A stretch of 64,000 nt of DNA from Saururus chinensis (GCA_035235625.1 CP141146.1:26406501-26470500); one strand, 5' to 3'; counted from the stretch's first letter, positions 1 through 12,904 are shown. Notes: a model not told the origin generated them from the letters alone. Program-made: numbers and translations.

Positions 1-366
1 AGAATATTAAGCAAAATCATATCTTAATCTCATTTCTCTTTTAGGAAATTTAGGATTAGGTTCTTAAGCTCCAGGTCTCAACCTTTTCCCAATTGGGAAA
101 GTGGCTGGACCTTTCCTTTTATAGTAAAGGGTGGGGATAGATCTAATTAATTAGTGGGGTACAAATAGGGTTTTACACTAAAAATTATAAAATTTGCTTA
201 TCTGAAACCCAATTTGAGGACCAAAAATTTTGAAATAATTACATAAGGTCTTAGGTTGATGTTAGGGTCCATGGGGCCTATGGTGGGTCCTGCAAACCCT
301 AATTTTTGGGAAAAATAGTGAAAATTCTAAAAACTCCAGAAAAGTTCCAAATGACTTAAATGGGCT
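1..366 (-). mobile_element. LTR head fragment, Tekay-like Ty3/Gypsy, fossil
   Basis: This stretch resembles the end of the neighbouring LTR at about 3060-3550: both hold a near-identical run around a CCTTTCCTTTTATA core, then a CAAACCCTAATTTTTGG block. It is more diverged than the two main LTRs are from each other, so it is probably a relic of a second, related LTR. It abuts the next LTR at about 366, where similarity to the 4441-7187 LTR starts. The rest lies outside the window. Confidence 0.5.
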
Positions 367-3300
367 AGTCCAGCGCATGGGGGAGACGGAATTGAAGCGA
401 TTAATTGAATAGCGGAAGACTTATGCCCTTACTACAGGCAGTCTAACTAGCGGAGTTACGTACTACTTTGAGCAAGAATAAATAAGTAGAACAAAAGAAG
501 ACTTTAACTCTAAATTAGTCCACAGGTCTTATACCACAATACTTATAATCCTAAGCCAACACACCTTGCTCAAATCAAGGTCTCAAACAGATCTAAAGAA
601 CCACCTTACATGGTGTTCTAACATCATAACAAAATGATCATAAAAACATGAAAAGTCTAGAGGCCTCCACACCAAATCCCATGCACTCCCCGACTGTTCC
701 TCATATAGTGGATCCTGTTCGACTGGATGTTGTGCCATGCAGCACAAAAACAAAAAAAGGAAAGTGGGGTGAGTATAAAAACTCAATAATACTTTAAATA
801 CAACGGTAATAATCAGAAAAAAAAAAACATAACTGCATGACAATATAGCAATTCAGATCCATAAATGACATGATATATCATTTTCTAATCATTCCCTTGC
901 TAAACCCCTATCTATCCATAAACATAAGAGTTAACATGCATATGACATACCTATCAAAGTCAAGTCATAAATATTCAAGTTATAACCTAACATTCATCCT
1001 GCATAAGTAATAGTTCACATCTACTCAAACCAAGCATAATAACACCATAAAGCACATAAGAAGCATCCTTCATACACATTCTGATTATGCAACCATATTA
1101 CATAAACCTGCATACTAGTGTCTCAATCACACCATTTAGATCATGCATTCATATATCATAAACCTGCATTATAATGTCCCAATTACACAATTTACATCAT
1201 GCATTCATTCTCATAAACCTGCATAATAGTGTCTTAATCACACCATTTAGATCATGCATTCATATCATATCAACCTGCATTAGAAGTGTATCTAACAAAT
1301 TATTCAAATCATGTATTTATATAAATCTCATACATTTCATAGCTCATTCACCTGCATGACAAGTGTCTAAACCACACTACATAAGGATCATGCATAATAA
1401 CCCGCATCCACATGTGTCACATAATCTTAATTATCCTTACACAACCTATGCAATCTGGGCATAATATTATCACATACACATGCATTATTATCAAATGGTG
1501 AATGTCTCCATCAAGGAGAGAAATACAATCATATCATATCACCCGCTCTGGACATAGTCCGATTTCTTATATAGAAACCGAGAGCATTGCCCACTCTTTA
1601 TACGGTCCAATTCCATACGGAAAATTAGGGTGTAGGGGTAGTCAGTCCCTCTGCTCGCTCTAGACAATCCGGGCTAGGGACGTCTGAATTAACTAGAACA
1701 CATAGTAGCTGATGCATGGGGCATACCACTCTGGATTCTCAGGGTCTTGGTTTGACTATCTTAATAAATAAATCTCATCTGCACAACAAGTACACAACTC
1801 ATCCCCACATAACTTAATTTGACTCGACTCAACCCGGGGTGTATACATGTTCCACACAGGAACACAAATCGAAATCATGTCCTTTCGAACCAACCAAGTT
1901 CCAATTAATTCACCGGTCGATTAATCCGAAATGCAATCTCACATCATTGCATACAATAGATCAATTTTGGTTAAACATCGGTAAAATATCCTTCATGAAA
2001 TCCGATCCATGATGCATGATATCATGATACATCCGTGAGTAAGATCTACGTGGGTTCCAACATATGGAACGTTCTCCCATCAATTCCCTCATGCATCAAA
2101 ATCACATCATAATTAACTACAATTTCATAGTAGATTCCCATATGTGTGTGTTCATGCACATCCTAAGCATATGACCAATGCTTTGACATAAACTCATAAG
2201 GCAATATACGCATGCTTAAACACATTCAAAACAATGATTTCCAACTGAAATCAAAGTGAAGTCTACCATAAAGCTCAAATCCATCCATGTGAAATCAAAT
2301 GCTCAACTCCTACAAGCATGATTATTCTACACATGATGCCAAAACATGATAACATCCATTACCCACAATCCATTCTCATCATAAGATAACATATCTTACC
2401 ATTTACCATGTAATGCGCCTGATAGAAATATACAAGCATAAGAATTCCAACATTCTAAGATTCAAGGTAATTCAATAATAACATGTAAAACCACCAACAT
2501 ATTCTACCACATAACAAATACTTAAGTAGACACATTACATGGTGTGCACTAGAACACATCGATTCCACATTATTCCAGTAGCTTAATTTTAGCATAAAAC
2601 ACTCTCCATAAACAATGAAAGCATCAATTTGAAGGAATAAACTGAAATAGGCATGAAAATCAAAAAGGGCAAAAGCCGATCGATCGGCCTGGAAGGCCAT
2701 TTGATTGCCAACAAAGCAATTTCCAACCTTCTTTTTCCTTTCGAAATTCAAAACCAAAACACCATTGAAGAACCTCAAAATCTTCATCCCAAGCCTTATA
2801 CACCATCAAAACTCAATCAAACATTCCAAAACACTAATTTAACCCATTCCAAATTAAAACCCTTAGAAATCGAAGCAAGAGATTAACATTTAATATACCG
2901 ACCATTAAAGACGTAATTAAGCAAACCCATTCAAGTAAAACCATAAAAAATGAGATTTTTTCCACAACAAGGCTGAGATTTGAAAACTCATTACCTCTCC
3001 TTGATTTGGGTTGGAATAAACCTTCAATCACCTCCAACACCTCTAATCGTTTCCTTTTTCAGCCTAATTGGGGATTAGGCTCCAAATTTCCTAGCTAAGC
3101 CTATTCCCCATTTGGAAATGGCTCAGCCCCTTTCCTTTTATAATAAGGAATGGGCTATATCTAATTGAAATTTGGGGTAGAAATAAAGTTTTTAACTAGA
3201 ATTAGGAAATTTAACAATTTAACCCAAAATTAGGACCATAAATATTCTAAATTTTTTTATAGTAACTTCCTTTGATGTTCGGGGCATTTTGGACTAAAAA

Positions 3301-3555
3301 CCCTAATTTCATTGGTGGGGCCCACATGGGGTCCCACCAAACCCTACTTTTTGGAAAATTTGAGAAAAATCTCAAAAAATCAGGTTTGACTCCAAATGAC
3401 TTAAAACTCATAAATATAAAGTTGGTTTTGATTAAAACCTTTAGAAAATACTCAAATTTCAAAAATCATCCCGAACTGATGAGAATTAATATTAAACCAC
3501 ACAAAAGCAGTTAAACAAAATGAATTCAAACTGGTTCACGATTAGGGATTTTACA
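367..3555 (-). mobile_element. 3' LTR of a minus-strand Tekay-like Ty3/Gypsy element (fossil)
   Basis: The sequence matches 4441-7187 over most of its length, in the same orientation, with roughly 5-7 percent substitutions by eye. On the minus strand it begins TGTAAAATCCC at 3555, directly after a purine tract, as expected for a 3' LTR. It is long (about 3.2 kb), as in the Tekay/Del clade. Scattered short open frames (for example at 583-843) are not credible genes, since the LTR is otherwise non-coding. Confidence 0.75.
1090..1440. repeat. Degenerate ~57 bp tandem repeat inside the 3' LTR
   Basis: About five to six units each contain CATAAACCTGCAT, then AGTGTCTCAATCACACCAT, then ATCATGCATTCATAT. 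The later units decay. The same array sits at 5220-5570 in the other LTR, so it predates insertion of the element. Confidence 0.7.
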
Positions 3556-3568
3556 TCCTCCCCCCCTT
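3556..3568 (-). other. Polypurine tract of the minus-strand element
   Basis: On the minus strand this reads AAGGGGGGGAGGA, directly before the LTR start TGTAAAATC. A G-run followed by GAGGATGT is the usual plus-strand priming site and LTR start in Tekay-type Gypsy elements. Confidence 0.75.
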
Positions 3569-4421
3569 AAGAATTTTGGTCCTAAAAAATTTGCTAAAGG
3601 TCAACGTCGAAAAGAATAAGATACCCCTTTCTGATCTCATTTTCTCTCTCTCACGCTACATGAGTACACAACCCAAGCCACATATTGAAACATCACTATA
3701 GACCACATATCCACCACTTCTGGAGAGCAAGGTCTAGACTGGAGCTGAAGTTAATCTCCTCTTCAACTCTTACCTGAAATAAAATTGACAAGGAATTCGA
3801 TCTCCGTAGCGGAATACAATTCCGACAAGTCGTTCAACAACGCATTCCCAAACTCCAACACTATTAAATGGATTTTAAGAGGAGGTAGTCCCACACTCGT
3901 CACCGAGATGCTTGTAAGAAAACTACACACCCTCTATTAGTCCACCTTCTAGTCTTAATGAAAGACACTGAGAATATTCCACTGGAACACTTAACACCCT
4001 GGAAGATGAAAGGTTCAACCTCAGGTAAAGTGAACACCGCTTTCTCTCACAACAACCCACATGTACATGATGCTGAAGACATCATGTCCATGCCAAAAAG
4101 TCCGCATGACGTGTGCCACCCCTTCAACAACGGTTAACATGTCATCAACTCTCAGATCTCTAGCCATAAGATCACCACTAGTGCCGATGTGATCCCGTCG
4201 AGTCATCTACACAACCACTGGACAGTAAATCACCAGGCATAATAACTCAAAACAACGCAATCAACAAATCAGAAAACACACAATCAAGCAAGCAAGCAAT
4301 ATTCAAGACAAACAACTAATGGAATTCACATCGCTAGTTATGTCTAGACCTTAATCATCTCACAACCCTTTAACCCATAAGACTTGTCACTCAATCCTTA
4401 TTTACTCTTCGACAAAGAGGT

Positions 4422-4433
4422 GCTCCGATACCA
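4422..4433 (-). other. Primer binding site, tRNA-iMet type
   Basis: The minus strand reads TGGTATCGGAGC seven bases inside the 5' LTR end. This is one mismatch from TGGTATCAGAGC, the complement of the plant initiator tRNA-Met 3' end used by most Tekay elements. It fixes the element's orientation as minus. Confidence 0.8.
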
Positions 4434-4440
4434 AAAACTT

Positions 4441-7187
4441 TGTCATGCCCCGGTACTGCCCGAGCCAAGCCGAGCCCAGTCCAGTGCACGGGGGCAATGG
4501 AATTGAAGCAATTAATTGAATAGTGGAAAACTTATGCCCTTACTATGGGTGGACTAACTAGAGGAGTTATGTACTACTTTGAGCAAGACTAAATAAGTAG
4601 AATAAAAGAAGACTTTAACTCTAAATTAGTCCACAAGTCTTATACCCACATACTTATAATCCTAAGCCAACACACCATACTCAAATCAAGTTCTCAAACA
4701 AATCTAAAGACATAATATAAAACAAGTTTGAAACAAGAACCACCCTACATGGTGTTCTAACATGATAACAAAATAATCAAAAAAACATGCAAAGTCTAGA
4801 GGCCTCCACACCAAATCCCATGCTCTCCCCAACTTTTGCTCGCATAGAGGATCTTGTCTGATTAGATGTCGCACCATGCAACCCCAAAACAAAACAAGGA
4901 AAGTGGGGTGAGTATTACAACTGAATAATGGTTTGAATACAATGACAATAATCAGAAAAAAAAAAACATAACTACATGGCAATATTGCAATTCAGATCCA
5001 TAATTGACATGATATACATTTTATGATCATTCCCTTGCTAAACCCCTATCTATCCATAAACATAAGAGCTAACATGCATATGACATACCTATCAAAGTCA
5101 AGTCATAAATATTCAAGTTATAACCTAGCATTTATCCTGCATAGGTAATAGTTCACATCTACTCAAATCAAGCATAATAACACCATAAACCACATAAGAA
5201 GCGTCCTTCACACACTTTCTGATTATGCAACCATATTACATAAACCTACATACTAGTGTCTCAATCACACCATTTAGATCATGCATTCATATCTCATAAA
5301 CCTGCATAATAATGTCTCAATCACACCATTTAGATCATACATTCACTCTCATAAACCTGCATAATAGTGTCTCAATCACACCATTTAGATCATCCATTCA
5401 TATCATATCAACCTGCATTAGAAGTGTATCTAACACATAATTCAAATCATGTATTCATATAAATCTCATACATTCCATAGCTCATTCACCTGCATGACAA
5501 GTGTCTAAACCACACCACATAAGGATCATGCATAATAACCCGCATCCACATGTGTCACATAATCTTAATTATCCTTACACAACCTATGCAGTCTGGGCAT
5601 AATATTATCACATACACATGCATTATCATCAAATGGTGAATGTCTCCATCAAGGAGAGGAATACAATCATATCATATCACCCGCTCTGGACGTAGTCCGA
5701 TTTCCTATCTAGAAACCTAGGGCATTGCCCGCTCTGGGCACAGTCCAAATTCCATACAAAAAACTAGGGTGTAGGGGTAGTCAGTCCCTCTGCTCGCTCT
5801 GGACAATCCAAAGGGGAAGTCCGAATTAACTAGAGCAGGTCTGCTCACTCCGAACAGTCTGGGTCAGGGACGTCTGAATTAACTAAAGCTGTGTGTTCAC
5901 TCTGGACATCTCTACGGTGGAAGAGTTCGAATTAACTAGAACACGTGGTAGCCGGTGCACAGGGCATACCGCTCTGGATTCTCGGGGTCCAGGTTTGACT
6001 ATCTCAATAAATAAATCTCATCCGCAAGACAAGTGCACAACTCATCCCCACATAACTCAATTTGACTCGACTTAACCCGGGGAGTATACATGTTCCACAC
6101 ATGAACACAAATCGAAATCATGTCCTTTCGAACCTACCAAGTTCTGATTAATTCACCGATCGATTAATCCGGAAAGCAATCTCACATCATTGCATACAAT
6201 AGATCAATTCCGGTTAAACATCGGTAAAACATCATTCATGAAATCCGATCCATGATGCCTGATATCATGATACATCCGTGAGCAAGATCTACGTGGGTTC
6301 CAACACATAGAACGTGTTCCCATCAATTCCCTCATGCATCATAATCACATCATAATTAACTACAATTTCAAGTAGATTCCCATGTGTGTGTGTTCATGCA
6401 CATCCTAAGCATATGACCAATGCTTTGACAGAAACTCATAAGGCAATATATGCATGCTTAAACACATTTAAAACAATGATTTCCAGTTGAAATCAAAGTG
6501 AAGTCTACCATAAAGCTCAAATCCATCAATGTGAAATCAAATGTTCAACTCCTACAAGCATGATTATTCTACACATGGTGCCAAAACATGATAACATTCA
6601 TTACCCACAATCCATTCTCATCATAAGATAACATATCTTAGCATTTACCATATAATGTCCCTGCTAGAAACATACTATAATCATATGAATTCCAACATTC
6701 CAAGATTCAAGGTAATTCAATGTTAATATGAATAACCACCAACATATTCTACCATATAACAAATACTTAAGCATACTTCATGCATAAATCTCCATCATAA
6801 ATTCTATACCATTCTAGTAGCTTAATTCTAGAAAACCCAAAATTTGGCAATTTAACCCAAAATTAGGACCATGAAAATTCTAATTTTTTTTATAGTGACT
6901 TCCTTCGATGTATGGGCCATTTTGGACCAAAAACCCTAATTTCGTCTATGGGCCCACAGCGGGGTCCCACCAAACCCTAATTTTTGGAAAATTTGTGAAA
7001 ATCCAAAAAATTTAGGTTTGACCCAAAATCATTTAAAATTCATAAATATGAAGTTGTTTTTGATTAAAAACTTTAGGAGATACTTAAATTTCACAATTCG
7101 TCCCAAACTGGTCAGAATTAATATTAAATCCCACAAAAGCAGTTAAACGAACTTAATTCAAACCGTTTCACGATCATGGATCTTACA
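4441..7187 (-). mobile_element. 5' LTR of the minus-strand Tekay-like element
   Basis: The plus-strand ends are TGTCATGCCCC and TCTTACA, so on the minus strand the LTR runs TGTAAGA...GGGGCATGACA with TG..CA-type ends. It pairs with 367-3555. The two differ in length because of indels. Their divergence, about 5-7 percent by eye, suggests an insertion on the order of two million years old at the commonly used plant rate of 1.3e-8 per site per year. Confidence 0.8.
5690..5945. repeat. Short tandem repeat (CTCTGGACA / GAATTAACTA units) in the LTR
   Basis: Units of about 50-60 bases contain GCTCACTCTGGACA-like and GTCTGAATTAACTA-like blocks. There are about four here and fewer at 1540-1710 in the partner LTR, so the copy number changed after or during transposition. 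Confidence 0.6.
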
Positions 7188-8837
7188 CAAACGGCCAGAG
7201 ATGCCAATCAAACAACTAGGTGTTTGAATGGCCCTGCAAGGCATTTGAATGCTAATACTGCAGATACAACTATTTTGCCTATTTTGCTCATTTTAGTGTT
7301 TTGACTCTTGAGTATCAATTCTTATGATTTTGACGAGTAATATATGCCATAATAAGCTACTGGAAGGGTATAAATTGATGACGAAGGCCATGATGAATGC
7401 TTATGTGTGGATTTTATGTTATTCGGTTGAGCATGTTATAAATTAGTGCATTGAATTCATGATTGAGTGATTCACTATATTTTAGTATGATTCCAGAAAC
7501 GTTTATAGCATGGGAATGGAATTATATGCCTTCATATGTCATGATTAAGTTATGGGTGAATGATCATGCCATGTCTAGCTTCCAGTGTGGTTTGAATTTA
7601 CTTATAGAAGTTTAGCACGAGGTTGCACTTGATTTGAATGGTGTCTTACGATGGTTTGCACCCATGATTTCAGTAGGAACCATGATTAGATGTTAATGTG
7701 CATGTGTGTGGTATGATGATGAGTTAATTATAAGGCATGTTCATATGCTTAGAATTAAATGTTTCTACCAAGCACACACACATATGGGGGATGATTAGAA
7801 TTAAATGTTCATATACCCACAGTTGTTGATGACGCATATGTATGAGAAAATATTATACCCAGGTTACACAGGTTGTGTAGGGATAAGTTAGATTATGGGA
7901 CACATGTGAATATAATTTATTATGCATGATCTAGTATCATGTGATTGAGACGCTCATCATGCTGGGTGAATGATCTATTGATGAATGATATGAATATGCT
8001 TGATGTGATTACACATTTGAGACACGTGCCATGTAGGTTGAATGTATATGAAGGAGAATGGTTTATTATGTATGATATGAATGTGTGTTAGAGACACTGC
8101 CCATGCAGGTTATATATGATGCTTACGCATGATGTGATTGAGTGAGAATCACTTATTATGAAGGATGAATGTCATGTCATAATGTGATTATTTGTGCCAT
8201 AATTAGTATGTAGGAAATACTTGTATGCAGGATAATTACTTATGGGTAAATAGGGGTATGATAAGGGAATTAATCAGAAATGGGGATATTACATGAAATA
8301 TGGATCTAAATTACCTTGTTGAAGTGTCGTGGTTGTTTTCTGATTGATGTTATCGTATTTCAAACCTAACTGAGTTTTTAGTCACCCATCTTTCTGTGTT
8401 TTGTTTTGGGGCTACACGGTACGACATGCAGTTAATCAGGATTCCCTGTACGAAGGACGATCAGGATATGTGTGGGATTATGTTATTTTGTCTTCTGATT
8501 TATACTATCATGATCATAGAACACTTTGTATGGATGATTATATTTCAGACTCGTGTATATCTGATGCTTTTAGACTTGTCTAAGATTTTCTTATTCGAGC
8601 CCTGTGTTTAGGCTCAGGATATGATGTATGTGGGTTAAGTTTGATGATTTATTTTAGAGATGTTATCCTCTATTATTTTACCATTTTTCTCTTGTACAAA
8701 GGACTAAAGGTGCGCAACTTCATATATGTGTTAAATACCCGATTAAGAGTTAAAGTCTTACGCAATGTAATTTAGTCACCCCCGTTCCTTCAACCTGCCC
8801 CTGCACTGGGTTCCGCTCAGGTCGGGTGGGCGTGACA
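7188..8837 (+). mobile_element. Partial plus-strand LTR of a related Tekay-like family
   Basis: Read on the plus strand, this segment resembles the reverse complement of the LTR at 4441-7187. For example, 8400-8580 translates to a run like that on the minus strand of 4710-4860. It ends GGGTGGGCGTGACA, a typical LTR 3' end. Its first part is not present here. It begins exactly where the minus-strand element stops, so that element probably inserted into this LTR, leaving the other part off the window. No primer site follows, so it may be a solo LTR. Old and strongly diverged. Confidence 0.6.
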
Positions 8838-9603
8838 TCCTCCCCCATATTTTTCACTCCCCTCACTCCTGCCCCACCCGTCACCCGGCTCCACCGCTGC
8901 CCTAGTTCCTCTACCACCACATCGGCCCACCTTTCAGCCCAACCGGCCTGGCGGATCTCCTCACCCCCTCCGTCTCCCCTGTCTAATGCACTAACCTCCC
9001 CGCCAAAAAAAAACCTAGCTCCACCCTACCCGTCCCTCCCGATTGTAATCGAAGGAGAAGACGAGAGGGGAGGCGGGATATTTAAAAAAAGAATTATTCG
9101 AGATGCTTGAAAAAGTGTCGCTAATAAATTTTTACTTTCTAGCAACGCAAAAAAAGATTGTCTAATAATTTTTATTAAAAAAATCTATATAGGCATTGGT
9201 TATTATAGTGTAACTAATAATATATTATTAGCGATGTTTTCTAATAATAAGCATCACTAATAATATATTATTAGCGGCTCTTAGATATGGATAATTTTTT
9301 TTATTTTATTACCCATGTTAATTCTAATGAATCACTAAAAAAACTTTTAGCGACGTTTAAAATCATCTCTAATAATGTTTGTTATTTCTTTTAATATATG
9401 TTTTCATATTAGTGATGCTTAATAAGCGTCGCTAATACTATATTATTAGCGATGCTTTGTAGATCGATATGTAATATGCTTTTTAAAGCATGGCAAACAA
9501 AATAATATTAGCGACAAAAGAAAAGGCATCACTAATAGCAGTACTATTAGCGACGCTTTTTCATTTGTGTCACTAATGAGCAGTTGTGATGAGACTATTA
9601 TAA
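8838..9603. mobile_element. Right-end relic of an upstream CACTA element
   Basis: 8846-8920 matches 40905-40980 (shared CTCTACCACCACATCG block). 9332-9600 matches the CACTA right end at 40985-41251. From about 9090 it holds degenerate inverted subterminal repeats (TATTAGCGACGC type and complement). The terminal TTCTTGTAGTG seen at 41251 is not recognisable, so the end is eroded. Its left part is cut off by the LTR ending at 8837. An open frame at 8826-9110 is CT-rich and not credible. Confidence 0.65.
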
Positions 9604-10530
9604 CTTTTCTTTGAATGGAGTTATTACTATAGGATGGAGGGTGTATGATTTTAGACTATTTATTGTTACACACATGTAGTTTTAATTCATTGACTACACA
9701 TATGCATGGTTCAAAACAAGAACATAACAAATTTGTCAATTATGTGATCCTTACATCTTTTCCTTCATATGGAAGTACTTAGTTGCATTTGTAAATGCTC
9801 AATTGAATCCTATACATCATTTTGAAGATCAACTTCCAATTCTCAACTAAATAGACTAGCATAAAAAAACAAAAATATACATTCAAGCTCTTCAAGTTTG
9901 CAGACAAATGACAATGATATTGTCATAAAGAAAGAAGAAAAGATATTGGGTTTATTTTCTTTAGGCAAAAAATGAAGAAAAAGTACGTCAATAAGTAGTC
10001 TTTTTTCAGAGACAAAAGCCATTTCACAATGACAAGAATGTGAAACTGAAGCAAAACTAAACATCATGTTGTGGAAACTGCTAGCAAACGGAATGAAACA
10101 TTGATTTGATTCATTCACAGTCTAATAAATGGCAGCTCTTTAAAATTGAATGTGATTTACTGCTTCAGGTTGGTATTCATCATACTAGAGGACAATCCCA
10201 TAGTCATTCTTTTTGCGCCCATATCCATATATCTTTGTTAGAATTGATAGTATGGACATTCAAAGGAAATGCCACTTCTCTTGATTGGATCACGTAGGGA
10301 AGTTTACTCACAAGGAAATATTGGGAAACCACTAGAGCAATTTAACATATTGAAGGCCTTCTTGCTCCGAGTTCTTCTTTGTTTTCAATAATTTCAAGAC
10401 AATAATACTACCCCCTTTGTCCCACATTAATGGCTCCATACGGTTTGCCTCAAATGGTAAAAACTTCTTGTGAGTCGTCCTAGCACTAACCTATTAGAAC
10501 GTACAAGAGCGGCATGGAGATAATTATTTG

Positions 10531-10733
10531 CTAGCAATCATATACTAGGTAGAACCTAGTCTCCTCCAAGATTGGTTTGCATCCCGACATCGATTCAACG
10601 AGGTCTTTTGATAGTCTAAGACCAGCAGCGAAACTATTTGCTCGGAGACCCGGTCTTATTCTATAAAATATATTCTTCTCTTCTAATGCCTTCACTGATT
10701 CTGCCATTTGACTGTACTCTTGTAGCTCTTCGT
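10531..10733 (-). pseudogene. Unrecognised coding-like patch, possibly a captured exon
   Basis: On the minus strand a splice-acceptor-like TTTTACAG precedes an open frame starting DEELQEYSQMAESVKALEEK and running to a TAG. The copy at 42237-42440 keeps EELQ..SKMAESVKASEEKKIFY but has decayed. The glutamate- and lysine-rich composition looks like real protein rather than random frame, but I do not recognise the family. It lies in a spacer between transposons with no promoter or other exon, so a captured or stranded gene fragment is more likely than a working gene. Confidence 0.3.
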
Positions 10734-11143
10734 CTGTAAAAGAAGTTATACATATGTATATCAACAATGGGTCGTGACCAAAATCAATGAGTTGCGTTGA
10801 TTAAAATTATGTAACTAACATACAAATACACATTAAATGCATATATTGTGTTATCGGATACACGATATGATGCCTTCTCAGACATGATAGCACAACATTT
10901 GAATGTCGCCTTTCGCATATCATGTTATTAATAGCATGTTATGTATGCTATGCATACACGATAAGAGGACATCTATATCGAATATAGTATTATCGATAAC
11001 ACGCTATATTACGTATCGTATACTTGATAATACGACAATCAACTGAGGAGATTAAAGTAGTAACTATGTTGTGTGTTCAATAACATGATATATCAAAAAT
11101 CTTGTTTACGAACATATGATTTAGAGTTAGAGAAAGGCCTTAC

Positions 11144-11337
11144 CACAAAATTAATCCGAACTGGATAAACTCCTCGAATGGCTGGTTATTTTTGCCAAAG
11201 TTCATTGCTTTATCAAGATTGCGTCTATGTACACTTGGATGGAACCTCACTTCATGGCCGAAACTCACTTTGGGGTAAATAATTTTAAAATTGGCTTTCG
11301 AAAACAAGAAAAACCGAACATTGCAGAGTTTTTTCAC
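11144..11337 (-). pseudogene. Second unrecognised minus-strand coding-like patch
   Basis: The minus-strand frame starts MKKLCNVRFFLFSKANFK, includes SFGHEVRFHPSVHRRNLDKA, and ends at a donor-like GGTAAGG. It is also present in the copy at 42840-43030, diverged. It sits 5' of the patch at 10531-10733 on the same strand, about 0.4 kb of AT-rich sequence away, which would fit an intron. The reading phases do not match across the presumed junction, so joining the two as one gene is not supported. Confidence 0.25.
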
Positions 11338-12765
11338 ATCTCAATGCTCTAATGTTTGAAATCAACTGTAGTTTTTTTGAAATCACAGGTGGGATGGGTC
11401 AGAAATAGGAACTCACACTATTTATTCGCTTCTCACTAATCAAACTGTTGAAATCACCAGCTTTAAAGTCGTTTGTGAGTAAATGCAACTGTGTAAAGGG
11501 TTTACACGATACTATATATGATTCATAGCGTATATCAATATGATTCAGAAAACCTCTCTAGCATATATCATATATGATTCAGAAAACCTTATACTTATTA
11601 CTACATTGTGCCTATGAAGAGCTGAACAAGGTTCATATTGCTGTCAGCCACACTTAAAAAGGATGTTCGATACCTCCATCAACCAATGCAATATAATAGC
11701 TCCCGTGAGCTATTACCTCATCAAATTTAAGCTTGGCGTAAATACTAGAAACCCCTTCGCGTTCTGTCACAACTATAAAAATTCCCCTTGTTTAGGAAAT
11801 TGTTATTGACCACTTACTCATAATAACCACTCTTCAATGAAGAGAAGTGGCAACCATCTGGTACAAACACTTCTAATTACAATAGAATTTCCTCAATAAA
11901 ACAAGCTAACAAACTAGGAATGTTTACAAGAGCCGGATTGGAGACAACCGCCTTTCTCAAGTGAACTCAGGAAGACTGAGCATCTACATAAAGAAGTGGT
12001 GTCTGAGTATTGGAGAGGTAAGAACTACGTGAGGTCTGATCCCTGTGAAGGGTACGTAGGCAACTAACAGATCCCTGTTAGCCCGACCAAATCAAGTCCG
12101 GAGAACTCTCCATTACCCTCTTACACCTCTAAAGCTTTTAGTTTTCGTCCGGCAGTGACCCCAATGTGACCTTCGAACATGCCTAGCTGCCCTCTCGTAT
12201 GGAGTCTGGTGTTCCCATCCATCGCAGTTGCACCAGCCATACAACTACATGGGATTTCAGTTTCTTCGAGTAAATTAAAAGATCATTAATTTAGACAATC
12301 CTATTGCACTTATACAGTCATATTTTAGCACGGACAAGCTAGATGCGAAGTTAAAATTTTTCCTGATAGTGAAAGCGATCTAGAGGGGGCGCATTACGCT
12401 TTCTGAGTCCTCTTCAGCCCCAAGAATCTTGGACAAACACCAGAAATTCATGCGCATGCAAGTTCAGTAATTCCCGTTTAACGCACATTCAAGGCCTTCT
12501 TGCTCCAAGTTCTTCTTTGTTTTCAGTACTACTTTCATTCTAACAAGTTGAGGATGTTTGGTTCACCTTCCACATCAATTGTCATGCTTCTGTTTTTGGT
12601 TCACCTTCCACGCCTACGCAGGATCAAGGTGACAAGAGTTAGGGTGATTACTGCTGGTTGTATGATATCTGCGGTTGGAGCAAGAAATCTAAGAGCCGTG
12701 ACTACAACTGTAATCAAGGGCTAAAGAAGATCTTTTCCTTAGGGGCACATGGCTGCAACATCAAC

Positions 12766-12775
12766 TGCTTGGTTG
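12766..12775 (+). repeat. Target site duplication of the MULE, left copy
   Basis: TGCTTGGTTG here and TGGTTGGTTG at 20944-20953 match at 9 of 10 positions and lie directly outside the inverted ends. MULEs make 8-11 bp duplications, most often 9. Confidence 0.7.
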
Positions 12776-12862
12776 GAAAAATTTTCAGAAATAGACTCAA
12801 CAAATGTGGGAAATACACTTTTAGGCCAAGAAAGTTGATTTTGCAAAAATAGACTTGAGAAC
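12776..12862 (+). repeat. Left terminal inverted repeat of the MULE
   Basis: It pairs with 20858-20943 in reverse complement, sharing TTTTCAGAAATAGACTCAAC near the tip and TTTTGCAAAA.TAGACTT near the inner edge. The middle is more diverged. The length of about 87 bases is in the usual MULE range. Confidence 0.8.
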
Positions 12863-12904
12863 GTGTGTGTTTCCCACACGCACCCAAACAATGACCCAAA
12901 TGCC

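Larger units (their letters stand above)
3556..4440 (-). mobile_element. Very short interior of the minus-strand Tekay-like element
   Basis: Only about 0.9 kb separates the two LTRs. An autonomous Tekay interior is several kb long. On the minus strand, translated pieces near 3780-3900 faintly resemble the linker between protease and reverse transcriptase (a patch like LLNDLSELYSATEIEFLVNF). No reverse transcriptase, RNase H or integrase was found. The element is broken and non-autonomous, so the coding relic is a tentative call. Further short open frames here (for example 4021-4206) have no recognisable family. Confidence 0.55.
9604..12765. other. Spacer copy 1 (segmental-duplication unit), no confirmed gene
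   Basis: About 3.2 kb that is repeated with roughly 7-10 percent difference at 41252-44870. It holds two mariner/MITE-like terminus fragments (GGATGGAGGG near 9633, and CCCCTTTGTCCCACATTAAT near 10410) that face away from each other. It also has two minus-strand coding-like patches (listed separately). Near 12025-12075 a GGGTACGTAGGCAAC block looks like a relic of an LTR R/U5 region. The part at 10800-11100 is AT-rich with small palindromes. Confidence 0.6.

Noticed and set aside
583-843. Leucine/phenylalanine-rich frames in the Tekay-like LTRs (also 4704-4982, 8396-8611)
   Set aside because: The similarity between them follows from LTR homology. The region is non-coding LTR.
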